From Kudoa neothunni (lineage: Eukaryota > Cnidaria): DNA of 64,000 bases. Each line of letters starts with the position of its first letter. Position 1 is the stretch's first letter. Below the pieces are notes generated by a model, which made no database searches, was not told the DNA's origin, and saw only the letters and a list, made by a program, of their open reading frames with translations. Of the stretch, positions 46,999-59,899 are shown one piece after another. Made by a program: the position numbers and the translations under genes. The stretch is from positions 10,416,001 through 10,480,000 of the forward strand of contig OZ199838.1 of the NCBI GenBank assembly GCA_964304625.1. The letters run 5' to 3'.

Positions 46999-47675
46999 CA
47001 GTGTTTCACAATCTTTTTTCTATCGCGCCCCACCTTTTTAAAGAGTATTGATTTCTATCATTTAAACTGTTTGTGATTTTAAATCAAACTCCTTAACACA
47101 TTAAAATCTGAAAGCAGTTAATATAATTTCTTTTCTCATTAAAATGTACTCGATTAGATCTAACTTATTTCGTCGATAGACCTTAAAAATTAACATTTTT
47201 AGTTCTTCATTCCATCAAAAACAGCATTAAGTAAAACTTGTGGTAATTCAACCTTCATTAATAAACACTTTTGCGTATACGAGACTAAAGAACCGAAAAT
47301 AAATTATATAAATACAACATTAATCAGTATTATATTAGGTTTAATCAAAAGAAGAGGATATATGATTCTAAATGAGACAAGATTGAGATTCAAACCATTC
47401 TGATTCTATTCGGGTGAAGGACATCTTATATATTATTAATTTGTATATAATTATTCATTGCTTTTTCGTATTTTTTATGATATTAATCATCAGTTATAAA
47501 CAAGCGATATCGATAATCTCGATACTAACTTCAAAGTACGTCACACCGCCCAATTATCTCATCATTATCCGCGTCACATCAATACTCAGGATTTTCCGCA
47601 TCCCACATGAACGTTTCAATAAATGTTCAAAAACTCCTATACCACAATAAAATTTCCCCACGTTGAGGAACACTG
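46999..47675 (+). mobile_element. hAT non-autonomous element, CAGTGTTTCCCA family, second copy
   Basis: It starts CAGTGTTTCACAA and ends TTGAGGAACACTG, with flanks CTTTATGG and ATTTAGGG (6 of 8 matching). It is homologous to 43614-44336 in inverse orientation and more diverged at its tips. The open frame at 47414-47650 is inside it and is not a transposase. Confidence 0.68.
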
Positions 47676-49213
47676 ATTTAGGGTCAATAAATAAATGTGT
47701 CGAGTCAGATGTGACAAGTGTGTCCAAAGCTTGGGGAAAGTCCCAAGTTGTGGATATTTTCTCTCAATCTTAAGTTGTTGGAGTTTTAATTCGCGTAAAA
47801 TACAAAGGTTGTATTAAACAATTAGGTTATTTTATAGCTTAAAAAGAAAATCGAAAAATCACGTAATTTTGAGGTTTTTTACTAATCAGATAAAAAAATT
47901 TATAATACTTTGTGTGCGCCTCATACTTGGTGTATTTATGTTTTATTACATAATCTTACCTCATTATTAAGTTATCACCCATTAGTTATTTTGTCAGTGG
48001 ATTGTATTCGGTATTTAGCTTTGCTCTTAAAAAATCTTTGAATTGCAGATTATTTTTGCGATGCTTCGTTATACTTAGAAATAAGAGTGAAAATTCCAAC
48101 CGGTGTAAGAAATGATCATGGTATACTATGTACTTTAATAGGGATGGGTCCATAAAAGATTTTTAAGGTAATCATCAAAATTAAAAATTCGGTATTTTAT
48201 CTAATTTCATTGCTAATTTAGTCATTATGCCCAATCATTCTGCTAACGATAAAAAGAATTCTTTTTCTAATGAATGACATAAAGACAAAGCAAACCAAGT
48301 CATCTAAAGCGGAAACATTAAAATTTGAATGGCTGATAAAATAGTCAATTAGGAGGAAATAATAAATAAATAAATAACGGAGTAACCTACCAAAAACTAT
48401 TAGAATAAGTGATGATGGTTTCATGAGTCAAAGAAAAATTTTATGCTTAAAAAAATAGGAGAAAATGATTAAATTAAGAATCAGAATTTCTTCGATGATT
48501 GGTCTATGATGCAGATTAATACGTGATTAAAATATTATTATGTATTTTTTAATATAATATTTTTTAAGGACTGAGTTTATACAATAATCCCGTTTGAAGC
48601 TTTGGGTGTGACCAATTTTACACATTTTTTATGGGCCAAATTGAAGAAATTAATCTTTATTCCTATTTAGTTACTTTAAGATTAAAATTTTATTTTGTTG
48701 GTAGATAAATTAATTAACATTTTGAATAAAATTAACCAGGAATAATATAAATAGTTAATAAAACTGTTCGATATTTATCCACGATGTCTTGGATTAAGAC
48801 CTGTCTGTATAATGCAGGGTGGGGAAAACTTTTTATATCCGAGGCCGCAAGAAGATAATATTTTAACACAAAAGGCTAAAACATTAAAAAATAGCCTTTT
48901 ATACTTATATTGGAATGCAAATATAACAATAACTTTTTATTTGAAATTAATTCATTTCAAATCGAATAGGTGACATTATTTGAGAAAAAGTTTTTTACGT
49001 AATAAGAATAAAATACAAAATGAGTATTGAATAATATAAAATTTTTCTGGGATTCGAAGCGAAATTGTTCGCGAGCCGCAGTTTGCTAAATCCGAGTATA
49101 ATTGATAATACAGTTTTTATAGGTATTCTGGTATTTATTCCCAAATGGGAATTACCTGTTTCTCGTCTTATTCGGAATATCATAAATGTCAAAATGTTCT
49201 GTACGACTATTAT
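47676..49213. other. no gene seen
   Basis: AT-rich. A lone hAT-like start CAGGGTGGGGAAAAC occurs near 48814 without a partner end. Nothing else supportable. Confidence 0.45.
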
Positions 49214-49215
49214 TA

Positions 49216-51196
49216 CAGTGATGGATCGGTCGTACGTAATCCCCTTGGGGATGAGGAAATTGTACGTACTACCGGTCCCGGCAGGATAGTACGCACTTCT
49301 TGCGCAAGCGCGCAAACAATATTTAAACAAAAAATAACTATAACTTAAATATTAATGAAAAAACAATTTTTTGTTTAAAATTACGAGTTAAAATCAAATA
49401 AACATCTGGAATATAATCAGACATTAACTCCCTCTTTTTTGAGCCATGATGTTTAACCCTCTAACGATCATAAAAACGACTTGACTCCAACGATCATTTG
49501 GGGGTCGGATCAACCCCACATTTTTATTTTATTTTTCTTCACTAAAAAATATTTTGTTTCGGTTTATAAAATATTTAAGAAATCTATCGTGGGAATTTAG
49601 AGTAAATTAAAGTTTACTAACCCATTAATCTTCGATAATCCGTTAATGTACACATTCATACAACTTCGCTACATATCGTTAATATTACATACTAAGGAAA
49701 CGGCGGCTATATTGTGAGTGGAGATTCATCTATACAAACTAATTTAATGATGCTAATTATAATAATGTTAGGGAAATTTTACTGAAATTAAAACAAACAT
49801 AAAGGATAGCTTTATGACTTTTTTCACTTAAAAAAATAACACATTCGGACGTTCAACCATAACATAACACTACCTACGTAATACATTATTCCTCGTGGTT
49901 TAATTTTTTTTAATTTTGCAACGATTAATGAAATGTCTAACTGACTGGTAGATGCAAAAATGGCGACCGCACAATCCGCAAATAACAACAACCATGCATT
50001 GATTTTACCCTCACCGTCGTATAGATTGTTGAGCGCGGCGGAGAATTCAAAAAAATATTTTTTGCGTTTATTCTTGATGTAGATCTTTTGATGAGATCCT
50101 AAACTAAGCCATATTGCCAATAAATGAATTATCGTATATGCCCATGTCGTCGTCATCAGTTTCTTGAGAGATCCTCAATTATAACATCCTCGTATTCACT
50201 ACAAGAAGACTAATCGTTATGGAATAAAAAATTAAATTTAGAATCCACAGATATTATCCTGATGTTAAATTACTATTGAAAGAAAAAATATTTTATATTA
50301 TCTAATGCAATCGATCGCCGAAATTATACATACACGAGCAATGTTTCGAATGTTCGATTAGGTTGCGTAAGATTAGTTCAAGGTTTAATTTGGATTTTCC
50401 TTAGAATTCTGTCGGTAAATTTTTTTAATATCTTACATAACAAATTTAATGAAATTTATGTATAAAATGATGAAATAAAAAGACGGGGTCGAATCGACCC
50501 CAAATGATCGTTGGAAGGTATCCTTCAAATTTTGGCTACATAAAAAAAACCTAAATTATCCAATTTTCCTCAGTTACATAGAAGAATATATTTATCAAGA
50601 ACAGCTTGAATTCACGAACATTGGAACCAGGGAAGAAAAGTCATACGTTATTCAATTCTACTTTTGGGTCGATTCGACCTCAGTATCGTTAGAATGTTAA
50701 AATAATTGCCATGCCCTTCTAAATAAAATAAATCCCTCTCTGAAGGGCTCAATTTTTATCAATAAAACCATCATCCGTTTCTGAATTATTTGTGAGGTAC
50801 TGTCATTGCGCCATTGTTATTTCTATGAATCAGAGAGGACATAATTACAAACCACACTACTATGTATCTACCCCGCGTGTCTATGTTTATTCTTCATTTT
50901 TCAACTAGCTCCCACATTGATGTAACTATAAAACTTATTAATTGTTTAGCAGTGGTAAAAAAAGGAAGAAAACGCATAATTTAATCACGCGGGCAAAGCA
51001 ATAAAGTACGCACGACCGATCCTCACGTGACTTTATTTTTCGTTTATTGGTACTAATTATGCTTATAAATTATTTAAAGGGAGTAATAATAACATTAAAT
51101 CGTTTGTTAAATCATTTTAAATACGAGAGCACCTTTTAATGTGTAAAATAACTAATATACGTACGAGCGGTGTTGCGTACGACAGGTCCGTTACTG
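49216..51196. mobile_element. TA-flanked inverted-repeat element (Tc1/pogo-like)
   Basis: The left end is CAGTGATGGATCGGTCGTAC, preceded by TA. The right end, read inverted, is CAGTAACGGACCTGTCGTAC, followed by TA. A further related inverted stretch lies near 51005-51030. The TA flank and CAGT tip fit the Tc1/mariner or pogo group. No transposase is recognisable. It contains piggyBac-like element D. The first 80 bp recur at 61788-61868. Confidence 0.55.
49453..50700. mobile_element. piggyBac-like element D, nested
   Basis: TTAA at 49453-49456 with CCCTCTAACGATCA, and TTAA at 50697-50700 with the inverted TATCGTTAGAATG. Subterminal palindromes of the form GGGGTCGAATCGACCCC occur near 50487, with decayed relatives near 49502 and 50667. 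An acidic LDDDMG-type stretch near 50150 may be an N-terminal transposase trace, but the core is missing. Confidence 0.55.
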
Positions 51197-51852
51197 TATA
51201 TCTTCTATCAATAATTATCTATAGATTTTATAAAGATAAGAAATTATTTATCGTTGAAAACTTCGCAATATTTTATGTTATGTTATGTAAATATTTGATT
51301 ATTCGGTATTATTCAAAATCCTCCCCAGATTTGGACGTTTCTCAAAGGTTAAAGTATGATATAATATACGATGAACAATGCATTTAAAAAGTGTGTAATT
51401 TTTGTCAGTCACGTGATTTTTTGTGTTATTGAACAATTTTTAAAAGTATAATTACAAAAGTTTCAGGCATACAAGTATTGCAAAAATATTTTTTAATTAC
51501 ATATGATCTATTTATTGGAATCACAAAAAATTATAATTATTTGAAACCATTTACAGATTTTTTTATACAATATTTTTATCATCCATGAATAATACAAATT
51601 ATGTACGAAGAGTTCTTAGATTTAGAAAACCAATAAAATTTTTTCTATATAAATTTATATTCAAGTTTATCGGACGTAAAAAAAGTTTTAACTTACATAA
51701 ACAACTTAAAAAAATAATAACTTTATTTTTTAGAGGCATCATAGAATAGTCACTACAAAATCAATTTTGAGAAAATTTGCTCATATTGGATGTTTATAAT
51801 TTGTTAAAAAATCTCTTCTACAAAGTTGTAATTATCAAAGATTTATAACCAT

Positions 51853-52109
51853 TTAACCCTTAAAGGATAACCTTCAGTTCCATGCGCCCATCTTTATATT
51901 ATTTTATTTATAAATTTTGTTGTTATGCATGTTATATTTTGTGTATATTCGTCAGAATTTCATCTACATTTTTAAAAAAGCATTATCTACCGACCGACAT
52001 AATAAAATAAGTTAATGGTTTGGCGAAATTACACAAATTATAACAGGTTTTACAACAAAATAATAGGGAGGTGGACGCGCGAATCCAATGGTTAGTCGTT
52101 AAGGGTTAA
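51853..52109. mobile_element. piggyBac-type MITE, 257 bp
   Basis: TTAACCCTTAAAGGATAACC at the left is mirrored by GGTTAGTCGTTAAGGGTTAA at the right, ending in TTAA on both sides. No coding content. Confidence 0.55.
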
Positions 52110-54235
52110 TAGATTAATAGATAATACTCTTTTGAATTAAATTGAACAATTGTTCGTGACGTATAAAATCCCCAAACCTCGATAATATAATATCGAGGGT
52201 TTGGACCTGAATTGAGCATAAACAATTTAAAAATATGAAAATAAAAATTTCAATCGAACGAATTTGTAGAGAATAAAGTAGATCAATGTATATGACTTAC
52301 ACTTGATATTTGAATTTTTCACATTGTACTTAATTATTAACAAACAATATAATCTCATTATTGTGATATTTCTTGTATTTTTAAATGATTGCTAATGTTA
52401 AATTACAATCATAAATTTTCTATTTAAATAATTTTAATTATTAATAACTGAGACCTTGATCGACTTAACAATTGATCTAATAAGCATCCTTTATATTTAA
52501 TTGTAATTATGAGCAATTATAACTAAAATTAAAAGAATATTCACACCATTTATTACATCTTATCTGAATATTTTAATTTAATTTTAAAATCTAAAAATAA
52601 AATTAATGTCTATCAAGTTTCAATTTAAGGTTTTGGGTCATTGTTGTCATAATCATTTATTAAGTATAGGATTATCAGATTAATATTTTTAAATATATTT
52701 GCGAAATATCTTGAAGATATCAAGCAAATATCAATTGAAATTATTTCAAATTAACATATCTATAATAAAAAGTGGAACATAATCTTCACAATAATCTCGA
52801 ATGGACTAGAAATATTTCAAAAGATTAATATATATCATTGGCAATACATATCAAAAGTAGAAGTCTGTTGATTCCGTCGCTTTACGAAGATTCATTTATT
52901 TATACCGATTATTCTTCAATAAATTAATGGAGCTGAAGACATTTAAATAACTATATTCATGTCAAATTAATGTTTGTTAGTCTTCGAATTTACGAGTATC
53001 TCATGATTTTCTTTTTAAATTCCTCATATTTATTTAATGAGATTATATGTATTATGTATACAATATTTTTAATAAATCAAAGATTATAATTTAGAAAAAT
53101 GAATTTTTTTACTTGAAAAAATTGAATCATATTAAGTTTTCTTCGTGCCCATTCGGTATAAATTGTATCTATTTCCCTTGAGGTTTACGTCAGTAGTATT
53201 ATACATTCCTATTATTTATGATTTCGTTGTAGAGTTGAAATCTATGAAAGATGAATGAATCTTCCAATATAGACTTATCTCAAGCAATAAGAGGAAATAA
53301 TTATTCACTACAATGTCCTAATCTTCAATAGCGTGTAATCTTTGTGTGTTAGTTTGAATAAAAATATCTATACTAAATTTAAAAGTGTTGTAATAGGAGT
53401 CTTTGGAATAACAAAAATATCATAACATTAAAATTTATCAAATAACAAAAAATTTCAATGAAAAGTATGCATTTCAACAACGCATAAATTCAGAACTCAG
53501 AACAGCGGGATTTGTGCTTATAGATGTACCCACCATGGATTAATCATTGTTGATCGAAGTTGTCGGCAAAATAATAAAAGATATAACATAAAAATTTTCA
53601 CACATGATCTCTTGCAATAAATAAATTTTATATTTTTTATATCAAATTTGAAGATATTCTGCAAATAAACAAAACAACAATAGAAATTGTGCTTACGAAG
53701 GATTTCTCGTAGATCGGGATTAGATTATCTTAGTACCAGATTAGACGTAGATAATCTCTCCCAATCATATAACATATTTGACAAATTTATCAAATAAATT
53801 AATACGGTAGAAGTTCACTGTGTTAACTTTTTATCAGTCAGTGGGACCGTTGCGACTATTTTAGGCAATACGGCATTGACGAGTATATGCGAGTTGTCGG
53901 AAATTAATTGTTTATTAGTAATTTTGGTTGAAACATAAAACGTTTACAATGGCTTAAAAATAATAAAACCAATAAAATACAACTTTAAAGCACAATCTTT
54001 ATCATTTGATAGTTGTTCTCACAACTTGAATATAATCCTCTCGTTTCAAAGTGAACGAAAGATTATTGCGTTTGTGTAGGGCCGAGTGAAGACAGATTGA
54101 AATTGAGTGTGTTAATTGGGAATAAATCTTAATTTTTGATTTGAAATCTTGTTTTTGGCGTAGTAATTGACATATAAGCTTAGTTGTTATGACTTTGAAA
54201 TGTATTGAGGTTGGCTTGGATTATATTTTGCATAA
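52110..54235. other. gene-free stretch with one hairpin
   Basis: AT-rich. Arms at 52172-52184 and 52191-52204 (CCAAACCTCGATA against TATCGAGGGTTTGG) form a hairpin with one bulged base. Otherwise nothing supportable; it likely contains the promoter of the coiled-coil gene. Confidence 0.5.
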
Positions 54236-56404
54236 ATGGATTCGCAAGACGACACCAACCAATCAAACACAAGTACTACATCATCATAGATTGTTGTGTG
54301 AAGTATTACTCGACGCTCATATCTTTTAATCGTTAGAAAGAAAGTTAGAGTTTATGTTGAAAAAGAAGCAATTTGACAATGCTCCTCAAACGATGGAGTC
54401 CTTATTAGAGGAGAGGAGGGATCTATATCATCGACTTCAGTTGAGCAGAGATGAATTGGATTCGTACATACGTTATATGCATCGAATGTGTGATGAGAAG
54501 AGTCAGATAAGTGACGAGTTATCGATGCTTCAAACCAACAATGAAACATTAACACATAAATGTAAACGGCTAGAAAATCAAAACAAAGTATTTCAGAACA
54601 CTTTCGATAAACCATTCCTATATTAATTTTTGTTATCTATTAAATTTATCCATCTCTTAATTTTGTGTGCAATTTCATATTTTTATTGGATTTAGTTGCT
54701 GGTGAAGGAGTCAAGCGATTTGATGAAAATGTTGGCCGACTTTGGGCCGAAAGAGTTGTACAACTATTCGAGAACCAACCCCAACACCGAGGAAGCCATC
54801 ATCAAAAAGTTAAAAGAATCTCTTCAGGTTATATTTGACGAAAATGGGAAGCTGCACCAAGAGCAAGATTTGTTAAAAAATGAGTTGCGTCATGTCACTT
54901 CTGAATTTAATGAATCTCAGAAAAAAGTAAACGATTTAAACAAACAAGTCGATCATCTTGAGGAAAATGCCGCGGATAGACACTCCTACAAAGTGAAATG
55001 TGATTTCTTTAAATTTCTTTCCCTATTTTATCTGTCTGTTCATTACTAATATATTTACTGTAGATGAAAACTTGTTGAATGAGCATTCAAAGTGTGCCAA
55101 AATTGAATCAACTCCCAAAAAGTATTTAGATTATTCTCATCGAGAAAGTTGTGGTAATTTTTCATTTTAAATCCATATGAAAAATAACAATTAAATAATC
55201 ACTTTCTACAGAAAATAATGCCACAATTGATGGAAATGATCAATTTTATTCGATCGATTCTTCAACACCTCCTTCAAATACAGTGTTTCAGGCAGATGTC
55301 TCTTCAATCCTCAATTCCACATGTTGCAAAAGTTAGTCCGTTTATTTATATTTGTAGATTTGGATTGGTTGCATTCGTTGCTTTTAGATTCGTTTAATGT
55401 GGATATTTTTGATGATTTCCCTTACAAACTTCGATCCTATGACGTTTATAGTGATTCGGATGCATTAAACTTGGAAGAGGGCTCCTTTTACAAATCTGCA
55501 CTGGAGAAGGCTAGTCGAAACAACAGCAATTCAAATTATGAATCATGCGAACCATCTCAACTCACCACTACTAATAACAATAACAACACTAACAATAGTA
55601 GCACCACTACAGCAGACAATATTCCAGTTTCCTCGTCGCGTCATTCACGTAACCCATCTGGGTCTGATAAAAATGTAATCATTCGTAATTATATTGTCGT
55701 TATGTTGAATTGGTTGTCGTTAGTTCTTGAAAGTACCGAGAAAAACTTCAACTCTCGATTCCACTATTGACGTGTTTGGGCTGATTGTATCCGTTCGAGA
55801 ATTGCATCAAACCGTGAGATCACTTTTCAAATTGTTGGAAACTCTCGAAGAAGACCACCATCTAGAGGACGATGATGATGGAGGTTGCTCCGAAACTACC
55901 CAAAACGGTAAACTAAAAACCATTCCACTGCCCAACGTTGAAGAGTTGTTGAATGTCGATGAAATCAACTCACCAATCAAAGCATACGAAAATTTAAGCT
56001 GTTCCATCGAATCAATAAAAAGAGAGTTGTCTCAAGTGTCACAATTGCTTGCCAAAATGAACTCTGAGGTAAACTTATTTTTATTTTTTCCAATTAAAAA
56101 TAATGCGTATGTTTAGTTCACAGATGTGCGCGAAGAAAATGCTATGCTCGCCAAAGAGATCACTGCACTCAAATATGCTCTCACCTGCAGAATTGAGCTC
56201 AAAAACAGCCGCACTACAGTGACAACACAACCCCAACAATGTAACTGTGATGAAAAAACTGCGGAATTCACACAAAAATGTTCACAATTCGAAGAAACAA
56301 TATCTCAACTGAACGCCAAAATCGAGGAACTCACCGAAGAACGCTCCAACCTATTTAGTCTGATTACTCAAATTGCTAATTCCAGTGATAGTGGAAATGA
56401 ATAG
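54236..56404 (+). CDS. coiled-coil protein, 583 aa, family not recognised
   Basis: Eight exons (54236-54272, 54337-54587, 54696-54999, 55064-55153, 55212-55331, 55358-55674, 55724-56068, 56117-56404) keep one frame. Residues about 15-230 and 410-575 are heptad-rich coiled coil (for example DELSMLQTNNETLTHKCKRL and QFEETISQLNAKIEELTEER). Between them is a low-complexity Ser/Thr/Asn linker with an Asn-Thr run and an acidic EEDHHLEDDDD patch. There is no signal or membrane segment. The layout recalls motor-adaptor or centrosomal proteins, but no diagnostic motif was seen. The fifth intron is only 26 nt. The WTAP gene follows on the same strand after 294 bp. Confidence 0.75.
55332..55357 (+). other. 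26-nt intron
   Basis: GTTAGTCC...TTTGTAG between exons 5 and 6 of the coiled-coil gene keeps phase 1 on both sides. It is about half the size of the other introns in the window. Without splicing the upstream frame hits a TAG at once. Confidence 0.55.
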
Positions 56405-56698
56405 CGATAATTGTTGATGAAATTTTTTAATCTACACATCAAAAACTATCATAAAAATTTGTAGTGAATGTTTCTACTGCGATGTTTGTAACTAATTTTT
56501 ATCTGAATTATTCTTTGTGCGCATGCGCGTCACATGCGAAACAACTGGTGGTAGCCGCTGTCAGAAGTGTTTTCTTGCTGCGGGTTATCTGAAGGTGAAC
56601 ACGTGTATTCATTATATCTTAGAAGCTGTGTTGTGAGTGTTTGTCGCGGAATTTATACATTATAATGTGCTTTAATTAATAGCTAAAGTGAGTTAATT
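56405..56698. other. intergenic spacer, likely WTAP promoter
   Basis: Holds the WTAP 5' region, including a GC-richer patch around 56520-56600 (GCGCATGCGCGTCACATGCG). No gene. Confidence 0.4.
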
Positions 56699-57747
56699 AT
56701 GGTCAAAAGTTCTAGCGACCAAGTTATTGTTGATGATGCTGCGTCCGACAGCACTAATATTTATAATCAACAGTCACTTTTTCAAAAGTAACTACTTAAT
56801 ATAGAATGAGCGTTTTTTACCGATATATAGAATTAATTTGTTACAAACAACAATAGCTGAGCTTCAAACAAGTAGTGCTTTGAATTCTATGGATTATTTA
56901 ATTGAATTGTGTAATTAAATTATTTTAATAGGAGAAAAACAACTAAAAGATCAACACAATGAAACCGCCAAACGAGAAGCGTATCTTTTGACCAAATTAG
57001 CTCTTAAAGACAAAAAAATTCAGGAATTGTCTGTATGCGATAAATTCATTGATTTTTTGTAATGGTAGATGGAAAAATTCTTATTTTCGTGTATATCGAT
57101 AGAAAAGCATTGAAAAATTGAAAGCTACTGCTTGCGGCCCGGTCATCGACCATATTTATCAGTGTGTTAACACCTCCGGTAACGACAACGGCCCTTCAGA
57201 TTCTACCACCTTTATCAACAACAAATTAAACGCGTGGGATTCTAACACCGATAAAACACTCTATCTCACTGACCCAGTAATCAACGTAATTTTTGAACAG
57301 CTTAAAGATGAACTCTGCTCAACACAAACTCAACTCGAAGACATTCGCATGGCCTACCAAATGATCTCATCTCAACAACCCTCTGATCAATTGTAAATTG
57401 ATGTGGATGTTTGAAGTCAATGAATCTGTTTCTAGAGCCATCATAAAAAAACTCATAGCCAAATGCAGTTTGCTACAAAATGAAAACAAATATCTTGTCA
57501 GACAACTCACCGCTGGAAATCACTCACAACTCCAACAACAACTCGATCTCACCAACAAACTTAACTCAACTTTATTACGCAAACTTGAAGGTTCTACAGT
57601 AGTATTGGCTGCAACTTCGTGATGAGCTTTTTAGATGCTGAAAAAATTATTGCCATCCAAGATGATCAATTGAAAAAATTACATTCTCTTATGATGGCCA
57701 ATCAACGTGTTTTGAAAGATTCGGACAATATCGATGCTTTAACTTAA
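56699..57747 (+). CDS. WTAP: WTAP-like subunit of the m6A RNA methyltransferase complex
   Basis: Six exons (56699-56787, 56831-56871, 56932-57032, 57103-57392, 57436-57590, 57635-57747) give 262 aa. The run KQLKDQHNETAKREAYLLTK then LALKDKKIQELS aligns with the WTAP block of heptads ending in ATKEQEMQE. It is followed by TDPVINVIFEQLKDELCSTQ (WTAP: DPAINLFFLKMKGELEQT) and IIKKLIAKCSLLQNENKYLV then RQL (WTAP: KKLMAKCRMLIQENQELGRQL). The exon 2 donor could be three bases later (56874). Family knowledge: WTAP (fly Fl(2)d) tethers METTL3-METTL14 and affects splicing. It lacks the long Ser-rich C-terminal tail of vertebrate WTAP. Confidence 0.88.
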
Positions 57748-58104
57748 CACAGCTATTTTGTCGTTTTATATTTTATCCTACTTTTTCAAACATAAGGCCA
57801 ATCCGACTTATCCATGTCTCCATAGTTTTTAATCCAAACTTTGTAGCGACTTGGTTCTAATATTAAATGAAAATTAATTAACAAAAAACAGATATGCTTG
57901 GAAGTTCACACGTTATTTCCTTGGAATTTAATTAAAACTGATATATTTAATACTTTAATGTTGTTATCTATCTGGTTAAATTTCGATTTAACCTCTCGAT
58001 TTCCCCGATAGTATTTTTCAGACAAATTGCTTATTAAATTCTTCAATTTTTGATCGTTTATGCATATTGTGTGACCAAACATGAGCTTCAGTGTGGCTCT
58101 AACT
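57748..58104. other. no gene seen
   Basis: 3' flank of WTAP up to the MITE; AT-rich with no feature. Confidence 0.5.
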
Positions 58105-58319
58105 CAGTGTTTCCCAACCCTGTTGGTTCACGGACTTTCAATTAGCTAAGCAAACTGAATAAGAAACCTAAGTATATTAACAACGTATATTTATATTATT
58201 ATTCTATAACTATGTTTTTATTATAGCCACGAATTTATAAGTGACTTATTTCTTAAAAGTAAAAGCCTTCTCACAGACCCCCTGAAATTAGTACCCAAGT
58301 CTTAGGTTGGGAAGCACTG
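58105..58319. mobile_element. hAT MITE, 215 bp
   Basis: CAGTGTTTCCCAACC at the left and the inverted GGTTGGGAAGCACTG at the right (14 of 15 matching). Flanks CTCTAACT and CTGTAGAC agree at 5 of 8. It shares its tip with the larger elements at 43614 and 46999. Confidence 0.7.
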
Positions 58320-59899
58320 CTGTAGACCAGCGCTTTACACCTTGAGTCAACGTGGAAATTGTATGATTGAGCATGTTTCGTACATAATGTGTCGATTCGA
58401 AATGATAAGATTCTCTCTCGAAAATATATTATGTGCGATTAATGCGCATTCGAAATCGAGCTATGTCTGATAAGCGATTAGTAATTTGATGAATTTTCCT
58501 GAAAATTAATTCAGGCTTTCAACCTTCAATTTTCTATTTATTAATACATGAAATAGAAATAATAATTTATTTCCTTTTCATTCACAAATAAATAATTTCA
58601 TGAAAATTATGACTAGTGCGTTATTAAATATTTTATTATTAATTTTTTCAAATTGACTACAGTCGAACCCCGTTTATCCGAAAATCGCGCTATCCGAATG
58701 ATTTTTTAATGAAATTTTTTGAAATTATATAATATCCAATATTACCTAACTGATATTCATAAAAAAATTGGGCATATCTACCGTTTCAAGCTCACCTAAA
58801 GGCCAATCATTCTTAATAAAATGTAAATTAATAATTAAAAATATAATATGTATCTAAATAAATTTTAACGGCTATTATTTGTTTCCGTTTGTAACAAATA
58901 ATTCTCGAATGTTTGTTGCAACGATGTTCGGAGAAATTATAACATTAGTTCTTTATTTTTATATCAGAGAATCGAGCGCATAAAATACATCTTTTTTTCG
59001 TCATGGACGAGATACCGTATCCACGCATCCTTAGTTTTGCTATAATCGACGATAATTTTGGGTTTTTTTGTCTGACCTTTGCATAAATTAACATTGTTTA
59101 GAACGTAATAAATTAAATAAACGCGTTGTTCTTTTTAGGAAAATTGAACTAAAAACCTCCCCCTACTTCCTAACTTTAAAAAGTAATGAGATATCCCCTT
59201 TATTACGTCGGCTAGTCTCTAGAAGGGTTAAACCTAGGTTAAGAGGTTTGTTTGCAAGCGGAGTCGAAGTGGAAAATTTATCACAAAAAATTTTTCTACT
59301 AGCCTTTCAAGTGCAACAAGAGATCTAAAAGAACCTTTTCACTAACACATTTGGTAATCTGGTCATTTTTTCTTCCAAGAAAAACGAAAATATTATGTGT
59401 ATAATTGGTATGAGGGTTAGTTAAAAGAAAAAATTTAACGACATAAACCGCAAGTTAGGTGGGAATATACTGCGTAATGGGACATCCGCCTTTCCATGAA
59501 ACTAATTGTTCATCAACAATAAGATCAGCAGGGGAAATTAGCCACATCGGCAAAGTACTTTTCTACCTGTTGAAAACCATGGCTACCGAGAAAAACTTAT
59601 CAACTTCTCATCGCAAACTCTTGTCTCGCAGTCATCAGAGTGTAAATTTCTGTCTATTTGGATGAATCTGTAAAGCGGCATGATTCTACGAAGTATATGA
59701 TGTACTCTATTCAGGCTCTACAATTTCTTAAGAGACTACATTTTGGATTTAAAGATAGACGTATTGTAATTCTTTATTGAAAATAACATTAATTGTTTAT
59801 AAAAACAATGATCACGAGGTGTTGTGTCGTTTAAGTGTGTGTCTTATTCAAGTGTAATTTAAAAAATACAACACGTATATTTAAGAATTCCTATGTATG
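58320..59899. other. no gene; lone pogo/Tigger-like end at 58660
   Basis: TA followed by CAGTCGAACCCCGTTTATCC at 58660, then a second TATCCGAA, looks like the terminus of a pogo/Tigger element; no matching right end was found. The frame at 59459-59665 shows no domain. Confidence 0.35.

Noticed and set aside
48814-48840. hAT element start CAGGGTGGGGAAAAC
   Set aside because: No inverted partner end or target duplication was found nearby, so no element could be bounded.
49065-49348. Overlapping frames on both strands as genes
   Set aside because: They cover the terminal repeat of the TA-flanked element, which recurs at 61788, so their openness is accidental.
49824-50156. Minus-strand 110-codon hydrophobic frame as a membrane protein gene
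   Set aside because: It lies inside piggyBac-like element D, and the opposite strand carries an acidic stretch typical of a piggyBac N-terminus; no homology or splice context.
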